Assembly: GCA_026984045.1 (NCBI GenBank)
Contig: JALSSV010000098.1
Location: 46,098 to 110,097, forward strand
Length of the DNA: 64,000 nt
Direction: 5' to 3'
Source of the DNA: Chromatiales bacterium
GTDB taxonomy: Bacteria; Pseudomonadota; Gammaproteobacteria; UBA6429; Thiohalophilaceae
Below are positions 55,291 through 64,000 of this stretch, piece after piece. The translations under genes and the position numbers were made by a program. Positions within the stretch are counted from its first letter, which is position 1; each line of letters starts with the position of its first letter. The notes beneath the pieces were generated by a model, which was not told the origin of the DNA, did not search any database, and saw nothing but the letters and a program-made list of their open reading frames with translations.

Positions 55291-56721
55291 TCATAATTTC
55301 GAAGACGGTGCAGGCTGCGCGGCCCCGGCCAGCGCCGAACGCACGGCCATCACGAAGGATTCCGTCAGGGTGGGATGGGGATGGATGGCCTCCGCAATGG
55401 CTTCGATGGGCAGTCCGTTTCGGATCAGCAGTGCGGCTTCCCCCATGATCGAGCCGGCGCCCTCGACCAGGGCATGCACCCCCAGGACCTTGTGGCTGCC
55501 CTGTTCGAAAACGATTTTCAGCAACCCGGCGTCACGGCCATGGATTTGAGCGCGGGCGTCGTTGTGGAAGTCATAGCGTGCCACGACCGGCTCGAGGCCG
55601 GCCTCGCGGGCCTGTCGTTCGGTGAGTCCGGCGATGCCGATTTCGGGGGCGCTGAAGATCACCGCGGTATTGGTGTCCGGTGTGGGGAAGGTTGCCGGCT
55701 GTTCCAGGAGATGACGCGCCAGCGCCAGGCCCTGGGAGGTTGCCCAGTGAGCGAACATGGGGGCGCCGACGACGTCACCCACGGCATGGATGCCGGGCTC
55801 CGCCGTCTGCAGGGTGTCATCCACCACGATGCCGTGCCGATCGTGTTTCACCGCGGTGTTTTCCAGTCCGAGTTCATCCACGTTCGGCCGGCGTCCCGTG
55901 ACCAGCAGGACGGCATCCGCCGAGGCCTGGCGGTCTTCGCCATGCTGATCGCGATAGGCCACCACCGACAGGGTGGAGGAATGGGTAATGGCTTGCACCC
56001 TGCAGCGGACGTGGATCTCGATGCCCTCGTGTTGCATCGTCTCCTGCAGCCGCAGGGCCAGTTCGTCATCCACCGGCCCGAGGATCCGGGGGCCGGCTTC
56101 CAGGATGCTGACCTGGCTGCCGAGGGTATTGAACACCTGCCCCAACTCGACGCCGATGGGACCGCCACCGATGATGACCAGCCGGTCGGGAATGTGGTCG
56201 ATGTTGAGAATGCTTTCACTGTCGTGAACCCGGGGATGATCGACACCCTCGATGGGTGGGATGAAGGGGACCGAGCCGGTGGCAAGAACGGCCCTTTCGA
56301 AATGGATTTCCCGGAAGGTGCTGTCGCGTTTCTCGAGCCGGGCCCGACGAGGGGACAGCAGGCGACAGGTGCCGAATTCGGTGACGAGGCTCGGCAGTTT
56401 CGTCGTTTTTTGCAATGCGGCCTCGGAACGTCGGTGCAATATGGCGCGCTTTCGTTCCAGGACGCCTGGCCAGTCGATCGTGACCGCAGAGGTTGGAACC
56501 TGCAGGCCAAACTGCGCGGCTTCCCTGAGCTCGCGCAGGCGGCGAGTGCTTTCACGGAAGATTTTCGAAGGGATGCAGCCTTCGAACAGGCAGGTGCCTC
56601 CCAGTCCCGGGCCTTTTTCCACTAGCAGGACCGTCTTGCCTGCCGCGGCCAGTGCCATGGCGGTGGGGGTGCCACCGGGACCGCCCCCGATGATCAGATA
56701 TTCGACCTCGTATGCTTCCAT
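55291..56721 (-). CDS. Dihydrolipoamide dehydrogenase-like flavoprotein disulfide reductase
   Basis: 476 aa class I pyridine nucleotide-disulfide oxidoreductase. FAD loop GGGPGGTPTAMALAAAG (about 10-26), redox disulfide CLFEGC (about 43-48), NAD loop IIGGGPIGVELGQVF, and the C-terminal dimer domain with catalytic HPHPTLTE. The spacing of the two Cys is that of Lpd. No 2-oxoacid dehydrogenase genes are adjacent, so a role in mercuric, mycothiol-like or general thiol metabolism is possible. ATG 56721 (MEAYEVEYLIIGGG). Gene follows the P-ATPase operon on the same strand. Confidence 0.85.
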   Translation of the reverse strand: MEAYEVEYLIIGGGPGGTPTAMALAAAGKTVLLVEKGPGLGGTCLFEGCIPSKIFRESTRRLRELREAAQFGLQVPTSAVTIDWPGVLERKRAILHRRSEAALQKTTKLPSLVTEFGTCRLLSPRRARLEKRDSTFREIHFERAVLATGSVPFIPPIEGVDHPRVHDSESILNIDHIPDRLVIIGGGPIGVELGQVFNTLGSQVSILEAGPRILGPVDDELALRLQETMQHEGIEIHVRCRVQAITHSSTLSVVAYRDQHGEDRQASADAVLLVTGRRPNVDELGLENTAVKHDRHGIVVDDTLQTAEPGIHAVGDVVGAPMFAHWATSQGLALARHLLEQPATFPTPDTNTAVIFSAPEIGIAGLTERQAREAGLEPVVARYDFHNDARAQIHGRDAGLLKIVFEQGSHKVLGVHALVEGAGSIMGEAALLIRNGLPIEAIAEAIHPHPTLTESFVMAVRSALAGAAQPAPSSKL

Positions 56722-56830
56722 GTTGATGCCTCTTGTGGTCCTGGAACAGTCTGCTTGTGTCAATGGGTTGGCCTCAGGGCGTTTGATCTTTTTGTCGTCG
56801 TTCCGCCATGGGATTCCTTCGGGGGTTCGA

Positions 56831-59437
56831 TCAAATCATCACATTGGCCCAGTGCTTGCGGTACCAGCGCAGCACGGCCATCTTCACCACGTCGTTGAAG
56901 GCGAACCAGGTCAGGGCATAGGCCCACATGACCAGCGCCCATTTCCAGCCGATGGGGGTCATGAGGCCGAAGCCGTAGACGGCGATGATGGTGCCGGCGA
57001 CCCGACTGGTGAAGGTGGAGACGAACAGGATCCAGGAGGGCCAGGGGCGCTTGAAGAACCAGTCGTCGATCCGGGTGTTGTAGATGGTGCCGTGGCCGGC
57101 CACCACCAGCTTGGCGAAGAACAGGGACTGGACGAAATCGATGGGCAGTTTCAGATAGATCATCACCAGCCAGAACAGGGTGAAGGAGGAGATGACGCCG
57201 GCAAAGCCCAGCCAGCCGGCCATCACCAGCACTTCGTGCATGTCCCAGCGGATGGGCTTGTTGCGGATCCGGGTGTTGTCGTAGGCGATGGCCAGGATCG
57301 GAATGTCGTTGAGCAGGGCCAGGACGATGATCATCAGGGCGGTGACCGGGTAGAACTGGAACACGCCGATGGCCAGGCCCATGAAGAAGATGATGCGGAT
57401 GGTCTCGGCGATGCGGAAGATGGTGTAGCTCTGCATCCGTTCGAAGGTGATGCGGGCCTGCTGGATGGCCTCGAGGATCACGCCCAGGCCGGGGGCGGTG
57501 AGCACGATGTCGGCCGCGGCGCGGGCCGCATCGGTGGCGCCGCTGACGGCGATGCCGGCATCGGCCTTCTTCAGGGCCGGGGCGTCGTTGACGCCGTCGC
57601 CGGTCATGCCCACGATGTGGTCGGCTTTCTGCAACTCGTCGACGATGAAGTACTTGTCTTCCGGGTAGACCTGGGCGAAACCGTTGGCCTGTTCGATGGC
57701 GGCGATGATCTCCGACTCGTGGCGCTTGATGGTGCCGGCCGGCAGAGGGGTGCTGGCCAGTTCCTTGCGCACCTGCTTGACCACCTCGGTCGCCTGCCGT
57801 TCGATCCGATCCTCGGGCACCTGGCCCTGGAGCACGCGGATCAGGGCCTTGGCCACCAGCCGGGTGAGGAACAGGTATTCTTCGGTGCTCTGGCCCTTGA
57901 GCTCGCGCACGTCCTCGATGTGCTCGCCGATGTCAAGCAGACGGGCGATGTAGCGGGCCACGGCCAGGTTGTCGCCGGTGACCATCTTCACCTCGACGCC
58001 CTGGGCCTTGAGGCGGGCGATGACCTCCCGGGAGTCGTCCCGCGGGGGATCGAACAGGGGGATGAGGCCCACGAAGGTGAAGGCGGCTTCCTCGCCACGC
58101 TGGATGGCCACGCCCAGGGTGCGGAACCCCTTTTCGGCGAAGTCTTCCACCTGCCGGTAGGCGGCGGCCTTGTCGAAATCCCGGTTGTGGCACAGCTCGA
58201 TGATGACCTGCGGCGCCCCCTTGACGGCGACCAGATGCCCGCCCTGGTTGTCGCGCAGGATCCCCCGGGCCGACTTGCTCACGGGGTTGAAGGGGATGAA
58301 CTTTTCCAGTCGATAGGTCTGCAGGCGCGGGCGCAGGCCGCGCTTGTCGAGCTCGGCGAAGATCGGCTCCTCGATGGGATCGTGGTTCTCCTCGCGGCTG
58401 GCGAGAGCGGCATACAGGTACAGATCGTCTTCGCCGAAGCCGGGCTGGAGATAGGGTTCGGCGAGACTCATGCGGTTCTGGGTGAGGGTGCCGGTCTTGT
58501 CGGAGCACAGCACGTCTACCCCGGCCAGTTCCTCGATGGCGTCCAGGCGGCTGACGATGGCCTGTTTCCTGGCCAGCACCGTGGCCCCGATGGCCATGGT
58601 CACGGTGAGCACCGCCGGCATGGCGACCGGAATGGCCGATATGGTCAGCACCAGGGCGAAGATCAGCAGGTCGATCTCCGATTCGTGGCGGGACAGGCCC
58701 AGCAGCACGATGACGACGATGACCACGATGGTCAGCAGGATCAGGAAATCGCCTACCTTGATGACCATCTTCTTGAAGTGGCTGCGGCCGGTCATCTCGG
58801 CCCGGGCCACCAGCCCGACGGTCTTGCCGAATCGGGTCTGGCTGCCGGTGGCGGTGACCACGGCGATCATCTCGCCCTGTTTGACGATGGTGTTGGCGAA
58901 GGCCGTGTCGCCGGCGGCCTTGTTGACCGGCAGCGACTCGCCGGTGAGCGCCGACTGATCGATTTGCAGAAACTCGCCGCCGGCAATCAGGCGCACGTCG
59001 GCGGGAATGATGTTGCCGATCTTGAGCTTGACGATGTCGCCCGGCACCAGTTCCGCGGCATCCACTTCCTGCCAGCGGCCCTCCCGCAGCACCAGGCTCT
59101 TGAGGGCCAGCTTGTTCTTGAGCACCTCGATGGCGTTGAGGGCCTTGGATTCCTGGTAGAAGTCCACGAAGGCGTTGACCAGGAGCATGACCAGGATGAT
59201 GACGAAATCTTCCCAGCGCTGGGCCACGGCCGAGAGGATCCCGGCGGTTTCGATCATCCAGGGAATCGGCCCCCAGAAGCGGGCCAGCAGGCGTTGCCAC
59301 CAGGTTTTCTCCTTCGCTTCGATCCGGTTCAGGCCGTACTGCTGCTGGCGGCGGCGGACTTCTTCCGCCGACAGGCCCTGTTCCGGATCCGTGTGCAGTT
59401 TTTCAAGGGTTTCCTTGACCGCGGGGGGAATGTTCAT
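56831..59437 (-). CDS. PMA1-type (P3A) H+-pumping P-type ATPase, copy 2
   Basis: 868 aa. Same architecture as the ATPase at 39137: GPIPWMIETAGILSAVAQRWEDF, TGESLPVNKA, AIPVAMPAVLTVTMAIGA, phospho-Asp313 in CSDKTGTLTQNRM, GDGVNDAPALKKADAGIAVSG and LLNDIPILAIAYD. It also has the long helical insert before AQVYPEDKY. The start ATG overlaps the stop of the APC permease by four bases (ATGA at 59437-59434), so both proteins are made from one transcript with coupled translation. Probably exports protons; ion inferred. Confidence 0.9.
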   Translation of the reverse strand: MNIPPAVKETLEKLHTDPEQGLSAEEVRRRQQQYGLNRIEAKEKTWWQRLLARFWGPIPWMIETAGILSAVAQRWEDFVIILVMLLVNAFVDFYQESKALNAIEVLKNKLALKSLVLREGRWQEVDAAELVPGDIVKLKIGNIIPADVRLIAGGEFLQIDQSALTGESLPVNKAAGDTAFANTIVKQGEMIAVVTATGSQTRFGKTVGLVARAEMTGRSHFKKMVIKVGDFLILLTIVVIVVIVLLGLSRHESEIDLLIFALVLTISAIPVAMPAVLTVTMAIGATVLARKQAIVSRLDAIEELAGVDVLCSDKTGTLTQNRMSLAEPYLQPGFGEDDLYLYAALASREENHDPIEEPIFAELDKRGLRPRLQTYRLEKFIPFNPVSKSARGILRDNQGGHLVAVKGAPQVIIELCHNRDFDKAAAYRQVEDFAEKGFRTLGVAIQRGEEAAFTFVGLIPLFDPPRDDSREVIARLKAQGVEVKMVTGDNLAVARYIARLLDIGEHIEDVRELKGQSTEEYLFLTRLVAKALIRVLQGQVPEDRIERQATEVVKQVRKELASTPLPAGTIKRHESEIIAAIEQANGFAQVYPEDKYFIVDELQKADHIVGMTGDGVNDAPALKKADAGIAVSGATDAARAAADIVLTAPGLGVILEAIQQARITFERMQSYTIFRIAETIRIIFFMGLAIGVFQFYPVTALMIIVLALLNDIPILAIAYDNTRIRNKPIRWDMHEVLVMAGWLGFAGVISSFTLFWLVMIYLKLPIDFVQSLFFAKLVVAGHGTIYNTRIDDWFFKRPWPSWILFVSTFTSRVAGTIIAVYGFGLMTPIGWKWALVMWAYALTWFAFNDVVKMAVLRWYRKHWANVMI

Positions 59438-60768
59438 GGCGTGACTCCCTGGGCAGACGGGGTGGAATCGTTCGGCCCGCGCCGATGCAGGCGCCGGCGG
59501 GTGAGGCGGAAATAGACGGCTTCGGTGAGCAGGCTGCCGGCCAGCACCAGCGCGGTGCCGGCAAAGGCGCTGCGATCGGTCTGCCACTGGTAGCGCAGCA
59601 GCAGGCCGAATACCCCCAGCACTACCAGGAAGCCGAGGGCGATGACCAGGCGGCTGCCGCCGTAGCGGGGTTGCAGGCGCCAGTGGGCGGCGAGCACGAA
59701 CAGGTAGATGACGATGAACACGGAGCTGGTGATGGAGGCGATGCCGTTGAGGTTGAACAGCAGGGCGAAGACGATGCCGAGGCCGGCGGTGATGTACAGG
59801 CCCTCCACGGAGCCGAACCAGAGCTTGCGATCGAAGGCAGCTGGCAACACCCCATCACGGGCCAGGGCATAGGCCACGTTGGCCCCGCCGTAGAGGGTGG
59901 CGTTGAGGGCCGAGGCGATGGAGAACAGGGCGCCCCAGCTCACCAGCAGGTAACCGCCGTTGCCGAGGAAGGGCTTCGCCGCCTCGGCCAGGGCGTAGTC
60001 CTGGGCCCGGATCAGCTCGGCCAGCGGCAGGTTGCCGATGGCGACCACCGCCACCAGGATGTAGACCACGCTCACCACCAGGATGCTGAGATAGATGGCG
60101 CGGGACACGTTGCGCCGCGGATCGCGCATGTGCTCCGAGGCGTTGGTCACCAGGCCGAAGCCCATGTAGGAGAGGAAGAAGACGGCCGTGGCGTCGAGGA
60201 TGCCGCGCACGCCCGGCCCGTCGAAATGGGGCAGGATCCGCTGCGGCTGGATGGTCCAGATCCCCAGGGCCACGAACAGCAGCAGCACGCCGAGCTTGAT
60301 GGCCACGATCCAGAACTCGGCCCGGCCCACGCTGGCCGAGCCCATCACGCCCAGGGCGGTGAAGGCGAGCACCACCGCCACCTCGACGATGCTGGCCAGG
60401 CCGGGCGTGGCCGGCCCCGGCAGCAGGGGCAGGAAATACCCGGCGAAGCCCTTGGCGAACAGGGCGATGGAGATGACGTAGGTAAACCAGAACAGGAAAC
60501 TCAGCGCCCCCGTCAGCAGGTTGGCCCCGAAGGCACGGATGATGAACTCCATGGGACCGGCATCGGAAATGATGCGGCTGCCCAGCCAGGCATAAGAATA
60601 GGCCACCAGCAGGGCCACCAGTCCGGAAATTACGAACACGAAGGGCAGGTTGGCACCGGCGATCTTCGCCCCCAGGCCGAAGATGGAAAAGATGCTGGCC
60701 CCGATCATGGTGCCCACGGCCAGGGCGACGGTCTGGATCAGGTTCAGTTTGCCGCGTTCTTCGTTCAT
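59434..60768 (-). CDS. APC-family amino acid permease
   Basis: 444 aa with twelve membrane segments. N-terminal signature NLIQTVALAVGTMIGASIFSIFG (unwound helix 1 of APC transporters), SRIISDAGPMEFIIRAFG in the helix 2-3 region, and ASEHMRDPRRNVSRAI in the middle loop. Substrate amino acid unknown. ATG 60768 was chosen; the sequence before it is low in coding character. It is followed, overlapping by four bases, by a proton-pump-like ATPase, so uptake or exchange may be energised or balanced by H+ export. Confidence 0.88.
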   Translation of the reverse strand: MNEERGKLNLIQTVALAVGTMIGASIFSIFGLGAKIAGANLPFVFVISGLVALLVAYSYAWLGSRIISDAGPMEFIIRAFGANLLTGALSFLFWFTYVISIALFAKGFAGYFLPLLPGPATPGLASIVEVAVVLAFTALGVMGSASVGRAEFWIVAIKLGVLLLFVALGIWTIQPQRILPHFDGPGVRGILDATAVFFLSYMGFGLVTNASEHMRDPRRNVSRAIYLSILVVSVVYILVAVVAIGNLPLAELIRAQDYALAEAAKPFLGNGGYLLVSWGALFSIASALNATLYGGANVAYALARDGVLPAAFDRKLWFGSVEGLYITAGLGIVFALLFNLNGIASITSSVFIVIYLFVLAAHWRLQPRYGGSRLVIALGFLVVLGVFGLLLRYQWQTDRSAFAGTALVLAGSLLTEAVYFRLTRRRLHRRGPNDSTPSAQGVTP

Positions 60769-60916
60769 GTCCGATTTCCGTTCTGCGCCGTTTGTCGGTG
60801 CCGTTTCGCCTGAGCCGTCCATCGTTTTTTGTTCATGCCTTTGGCAGTCTGCAGGTTGTGCCATGCGCCGTCCTTGACGCCGGGCAATCCGGGATGGCGC
60901 CCTGCATCGTTCCTCG

Positions 60917-63424
60917 TCAGTGCTGCCAAAGGATTGCCTCGCACTCCAGTGGTACCACCGCTTCCGGATGCCAGGGAATGATCCGCACCGTGTAGTCGCC
61001 CACCGGGCGCTGGGCGGGAAGGGTCACCGCATAGCGCCAGCCGTTGATGGCGCCGGCCAGTTGTTCCTGGCGTTCGAGGGGATGGCGTTCGGGCGCAGTC
61101 TGGCCGGGACGGGGTTCGGCGTAGAGTTCCACCTGCACGCTGTCCGGAGCGAGATCGTCGAGATAGACCTGGGCTTCGAAATGGAAGGCCTGTTCGTCGC
61201 TGCGGATTTCCACGTTGCCGAAGTGGATGGCCGGCCAGTGGCTCAGCAGGCGATGCCGCCAGTCGCACAGTTCCCGCGCCAGGCGGGCACCGTCGGCGGT
61301 GCGTTTTCGCACGCTGTCGGCCATGGGCAGGTAGAAGTCCTCCACGTATTCGCGCAGCATGCGGTTGGTGGAGAATACCGGGGTCAGTTCGGCCATGGAG
61401 TGGCGCATCTTGTGTACCCAGTCCTCGGGGATGCCCTGGGGATTGCGCCGGTAGAAGGCGGGGATGATTTCCTGTTCCAGGCGGGAGTAGAGTTCTTCGG
61501 CCTCGTGGGCGTCCCAGGCCGGATCGGCGTCGTGTTCGCGACCGTCACCCAGGGCCCAGCCCACGTGCGGACACCAGGCCTCGGCCCACCAGCCGTCCAG
61601 TTCCGAGACATTGAGCCCGCCGTTGACCAGCACCTTCATGCCCGAGGTGCCGCAGGCCTCCCAGGGCCGGCGGGGGGTGTTGATCCACAGATCCACGCCT
61701 TCCACCAGGTGATCGGCGGTGAGCAGATCGTAGTCCACCAGGAATACCACCTGGCGATGCAGATCGTGCTGGCGGATGAACTCGACCCACTGGCGGATCA
61801 TGGCCTGGCCTTCGGTATCGCGGGGATGGGCCTTGCCGGCCAGCACCAGTTGCACCGGTTGATCGATGCGGGTCAGCAGGCGGGCCAGCCGTTGCGGGTC
61901 GTGCAGCAGCAAGTTGGGCCGCTTGTAGCTGGCGAAGCGGCGGGCGAAACCCAGGGTGAGAATGTTGGGATCGAGCAGTTCCTCCACTTGCGTCTGCAGG
62001 ATCTGCCGACCGGGCTGGCGCTGGCGGATCCAGCGCACCAGCCGCTGGCGGTTGCGGCTGCGCATCTCCCACAGTCGGGCGTCGGGGACGGCGAGGATGG
62101 CCTCCCGCAGATCCTGCAACTCTTCACGCCAGCGTTCCTTGCCGCAGGCTTCGGTCCACAGGCGATCCGATTCGGGCGAGTCCCAGCTCGAGACGTGAAT
62201 GCCGTTGGTCACATACCCGACCGGGACTTCCCGGGTGGGCCAGCGGGGGAACAGGGGCTGGAACAGGCGCCGGCTGACCTCGCCATGCAGGCGGCTGACG
62301 CCATTGACCGCGCCGCTGCCGTGAATCGCCAGCCAGGCCATGTTGAAGGCTTCGTCACCGGCGTTGGGACGGCTGCGGCCAAGCGGCAGGATGGCCTGCA
62401 CGTCGAGGCCGGCGCGCTCGGCCCAGGGTGCCAGGTAGTGGGCCACCAGGGCCGGTTCGAAGCGATCGAAGCCGGCGTCCACCGGCGTGTGGGTGGTGAA
62501 CAGGTTGCCGCGCCGGGTGGCGGTGAGCGCGGTTTCGAAATCGACGCCTTCGGCCTGCATGAATGCCCGCGCCCGCTCCAGCACGGCGAAGGCGGCATGG
62601 CCCTCGTTGAGATGGTTCACGGGCGGGGTGTGATTCAGTTTCTGCAACAGGCGGTGGCCTCCGATCCCCAGGACCAGTTCCTGCTGCAGGCGCAGTTCCC
62701 GGCCGCCGCCGTACAGCTCGCTGGTGATTCCGCGGTCGGCCGGATCGTTGAGGGGATCGTTGCTGTCCAGCAGGTAGAGATGGATGCGCCCCACCTGCAC
62801 CTGCCAGGCCCGCAGACGCAGTTCCCGACCCGGCAGCTCGAGGGAAATGTTCAACCATTCGCCATCGGCACCCCGCACCGGCGTCACCGGCAGTAGCAAG
62901 GGATCGTTGAAGGGATAGAAGGCGAGCTGTTCGCCCCGGGCGTTGAGGGCCTGGCGGAAGTAGCCCTGCTGGTAGAGCAGGCCCACCGCCACCAGCGGCA
63001 CGCCCAGTTCGGAGGCGGTCTTGAGGTGATCGCCGGCCAGCACGCCCAGGCCGCCCGAGTACAGGGGCAGGGCCTCGCTGAGGCCGTATTCCATGCAGAA
63101 GTAGGCCACCAGGGGCTGTTCCCGGGTTCCGTACTTGTGGCCGAACCAGCCTTCGGCGGCCAGGGCCCTGCGCTGCTCCTCGCGCAGTTCCTGCAGGAGC
63201 CGGCGAAAGTCCGCATCCTGTGCCAGTTCCTCGAGGCGCCGGCGGCTGACCGTCTGCAGGATCAGCCAGGGGTTGCGGGTGTGCCGCCACAGGGTCTCGT
63301 CGATGCGGCGCCACAGGCGATCCGCGGTATGGCTCCATGACCAGCGCAGATCCAGTGCCAGCAGGCGCAGCTCCTCGAGTTCCTGCGGCAAATCGGTCCG
63401 CACACCGTAAGGGGAGTGATTCAT
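60917..63424 (-). CDS. glgP: Alpha-glucan (glycogen/maltodextrin) phosphorylase, DUF3417 type
   Basis: 835 aa GT35 enzyme releasing glucose-1-phosphate from glycogen or maltodextrin with PLP. N-terminal DUF3417 (LRLLALDLRWSWSHTADRLW), then VAYFCMEYGLSEALPLYSGGLGVLAGDHLK, FTTHTPVDAGFDRF, and the PLP-lysine region EACGTSGMKVLVNGGLN. This is the bacterial 'short' class distinct from the E. coli type. ATG 63424 (MNHSPYGVRTDLP) is preferred over one six codons earlier. Upstream on the same strand is a phosphoketolase, giving a sugar-phosphate operon. Confidence 0.93.
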   Translation of the reverse strand: MNHSPYGVRTDLPQELEELRLLALDLRWSWSHTADRLWRRIDETLWRHTRNPWLILQTVSRRRLEELAQDADFRRLLQELREEQRRALAAEGWFGHKYGTREQPLVAYFCMEYGLSEALPLYSGGLGVLAGDHLKTASELGVPLVAVGLLYQQGYFRQALNARGEQLAFYPFNDPLLLPVTPVRGADGEWLNISLELPGRELRLRAWQVQVGRIHLYLLDSNDPLNDPADRGITSELYGGGRELRLQQELVLGIGGHRLLQKLNHTPPVNHLNEGHAAFAVLERARAFMQAEGVDFETALTATRRGNLFTTHTPVDAGFDRFEPALVAHYLAPWAERAGLDVQAILPLGRSRPNAGDEAFNMAWLAIHGSGAVNGVSRLHGEVSRRLFQPLFPRWPTREVPVGYVTNGIHVSSWDSPESDRLWTEACGKERWREELQDLREAILAVPDARLWEMRSRNRQRLVRWIRQRQPGRQILQTQVEELLDPNILTLGFARRFASYKRPNLLLHDPQRLARLLTRIDQPVQLVLAGKAHPRDTEGQAMIRQWVEFIRQHDLHRQVVFLVDYDLLTADHLVEGVDLWINTPRRPWEACGTSGMKVLVNGGLNVSELDGWWAEAWCPHVGWALGDGREHDADPAWDAHEAEELYSRLEQEIIPAFYRRNPQGIPEDWVHKMRHSMAELTPVFSTNRMLREYVEDFYLPMADSVRKRTADGARLARELCDWRHRLLSHWPAIHFGNVEIRSDEQAFHFEAQVYLDDLAPDSVQVELYAEPRPGQTAPERHPLERQEQLAGAINGWRYAVTLPAQRPVGDYTVRIIPWHPEAVVPLECEAILWQH

Positions 63425-63524
63425 GCTGGCCTCCAGTGGCAATTCATGCGATCAATGGGGGCGAGCCCCGTCCATTTCGAGCCGTCTGCGAATCCGGGGC
63501 CGTGCCGGGCGTCGGTGTCAGGGC

Positions 63525-64000
63525 TCATCCCTTCCATGTCCATTCGCGGATCTCCGGCATGTCTTCGCCATGGGTGGTGATGTATTCCCGGTGTTCCACC
63601 AGCCTGTCGTGCATGTACTGGTGGATGTGCCCGGCGCGCTCGCGCAGGGCGGGTACCCGATCGGCGGCGTCCATCACCAGGTGGAAGCGATCCAGATCGT
63701 TGCGCACCACCATGTCGAAGGGGGTGGTGGTGGTGCCTTCCTCCTTGTAACCGCGCACGTGCAGGTGGGCGTGGAAGGCGCGGCGGTAGGTGAGACGGTG
63801 GATCAGCCAGGGATAACCGTGGAAGGCGAAGATCACCGGCACGTCGGTGCCGAACAGGGCGTCGAACTCGGCATCGGGCAGGCCGTGGGGATGCTCCTCG
63901 TGGGGTTGCAGGGTCATCAGATCCACCACGTTGATGACGCGGATCTTCAGCTCGGGCGCGAGGCGGCGCAGCAGATCCACGGCTGCCAGGGTCTCGATGG
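63525..64000 (-). CDS. xfp: Phosphoketolase (XFP), C-terminal part (partial)
   Basis: The window ends inside the gene; about 158 residues remain, beginning [29 protein letters not shown]. The XFP C-terminal domain is clear: [40 protein letters not shown], ending EIREWTWKG. Phosphoketolase cleaves xylulose- or fructose-phosphates to acetyl phosphate with thiamine diphosphate. The reading frame stays open to base 64000. It is first in the XFP-glgP-APC-ATPase series. Confidence 0.93.
   Translation of the reverse strand, partial: IETLAAVDLLRRLAPELKIRVINVVDLMTLQPHEEHPHGLPDAEFDALFGTDVPVIFAFHGYPWLIHRLTYRRAFHAHLHVRGYKEEGTTTTPFDMVVRNDLDRFHLVMDAADRVPALRERAGHIHQYMHDRLVEHREYITTHGEDMPEIREWTWKG

Noticed and set aside
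56252..59515. Plus-strand open frame of 1087 codons opposite the P-ATPase
   Set aside because: Rich in His, Gly, Gln and Asp in a pattern produced by the antisense frame; no domain is recognisable.

Overview
The window is about 64 kb of GC-rich chromosome from a Gammaproteobacterium. I infer this from gene order. The run moeB-like / prmC / prfA / hemA, divergent from TPR lipoprotein / lolB / ispE / tRNA-Gln / prs / rplY / pth / ychF / tRNA-Met, matches the order I remember from Pseudomonas. The run mrdA / rodA / mltB / rlpA / dacA / ybeD / lipB / lipA is an expanded form of the E. coli mrd-lip cluster. Nothing in the window fixes the genus. No prophage, insertion sequence, rRNA or CRISPR was found.

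Layout. 1-2347: the tail of one gene, a YkuD L,D-transpeptidase and a divergent YdcF/ElyC-type envelope protein. 2495-14495 (minus strand): one compact cell-envelope cluster reading mreB, mreC, mreD, mrdA, rodA, mltB, rlpA, dacA, D-amino-acid transaminase, ybeD, cupin, lipB, lipA, with many ATGA or short overlaps. 14702-18022 (plus): gatCAB. 18352-22023: hslO, a methyltransferase, a cupin, a MoeB/ThiF-like E1 enzyme and an unknown protein, heavily interspersed with repeats. 22249-33545: housekeeping core (prmC, prfA, hemA, TPR protein, lolB, ispE, two tRNAs, prs, rplY, pth, ychF). 34027-37815: a TRAP transporter operon with a TatT partner. 37953-64000: an energy, ion-homeostasis and stress region. 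It holds class I aldolase, two PMA1-type proton-pump-like P-ATPases, one Ca2+-type P-ATPase, an envelope cluster (Sel1 protein, Ala/Arg/Glu coiled coil, PstS-like protein, porin), a universal stress protein, a CPA2 antiporter, FtsH with a YvlD-like protein, a DUF4010 membrane protein, a permease encoded as two half-genes, a dihydrolipoamide-dehydrogenase-like flavoprotein, an APC permease, alpha-glucan phosphorylase and the end of a phosphoketolase.

How genes work together. The mre/mrd/rod/mlt/rlpA/dac block makes the elongasome and trims peptidoglycan. lipB and lipA make the lipoyl cofactor. hemA starts haem synthesis, prfA and prmC form the termination pair, and lolB and ispE serve the outer membrane and isoprenoids. 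In the last third, pumps and antiporters for H+, Ca2+ and monovalent cations are arranged in short translationally coupled operons next to glycogen and phosphoketolase metabolism, which suggests coping with ionic or pH stress.

The most unusual content is non-coding. At least seven families of inverted or palindromic intergenic repeats sit at gene ends. Two 110-nt elements (18075-18184 and 22080-22191) have perfect 29- and 30-bp arms that differ from each other, with every difference compensated in the opposite arm, around a nearly constant 52-nt loop. Another family starts 2-9 nt after the stop codon of four genes, always in the same orientation. REP-like GTAG heads supply the stop codons of two genes.
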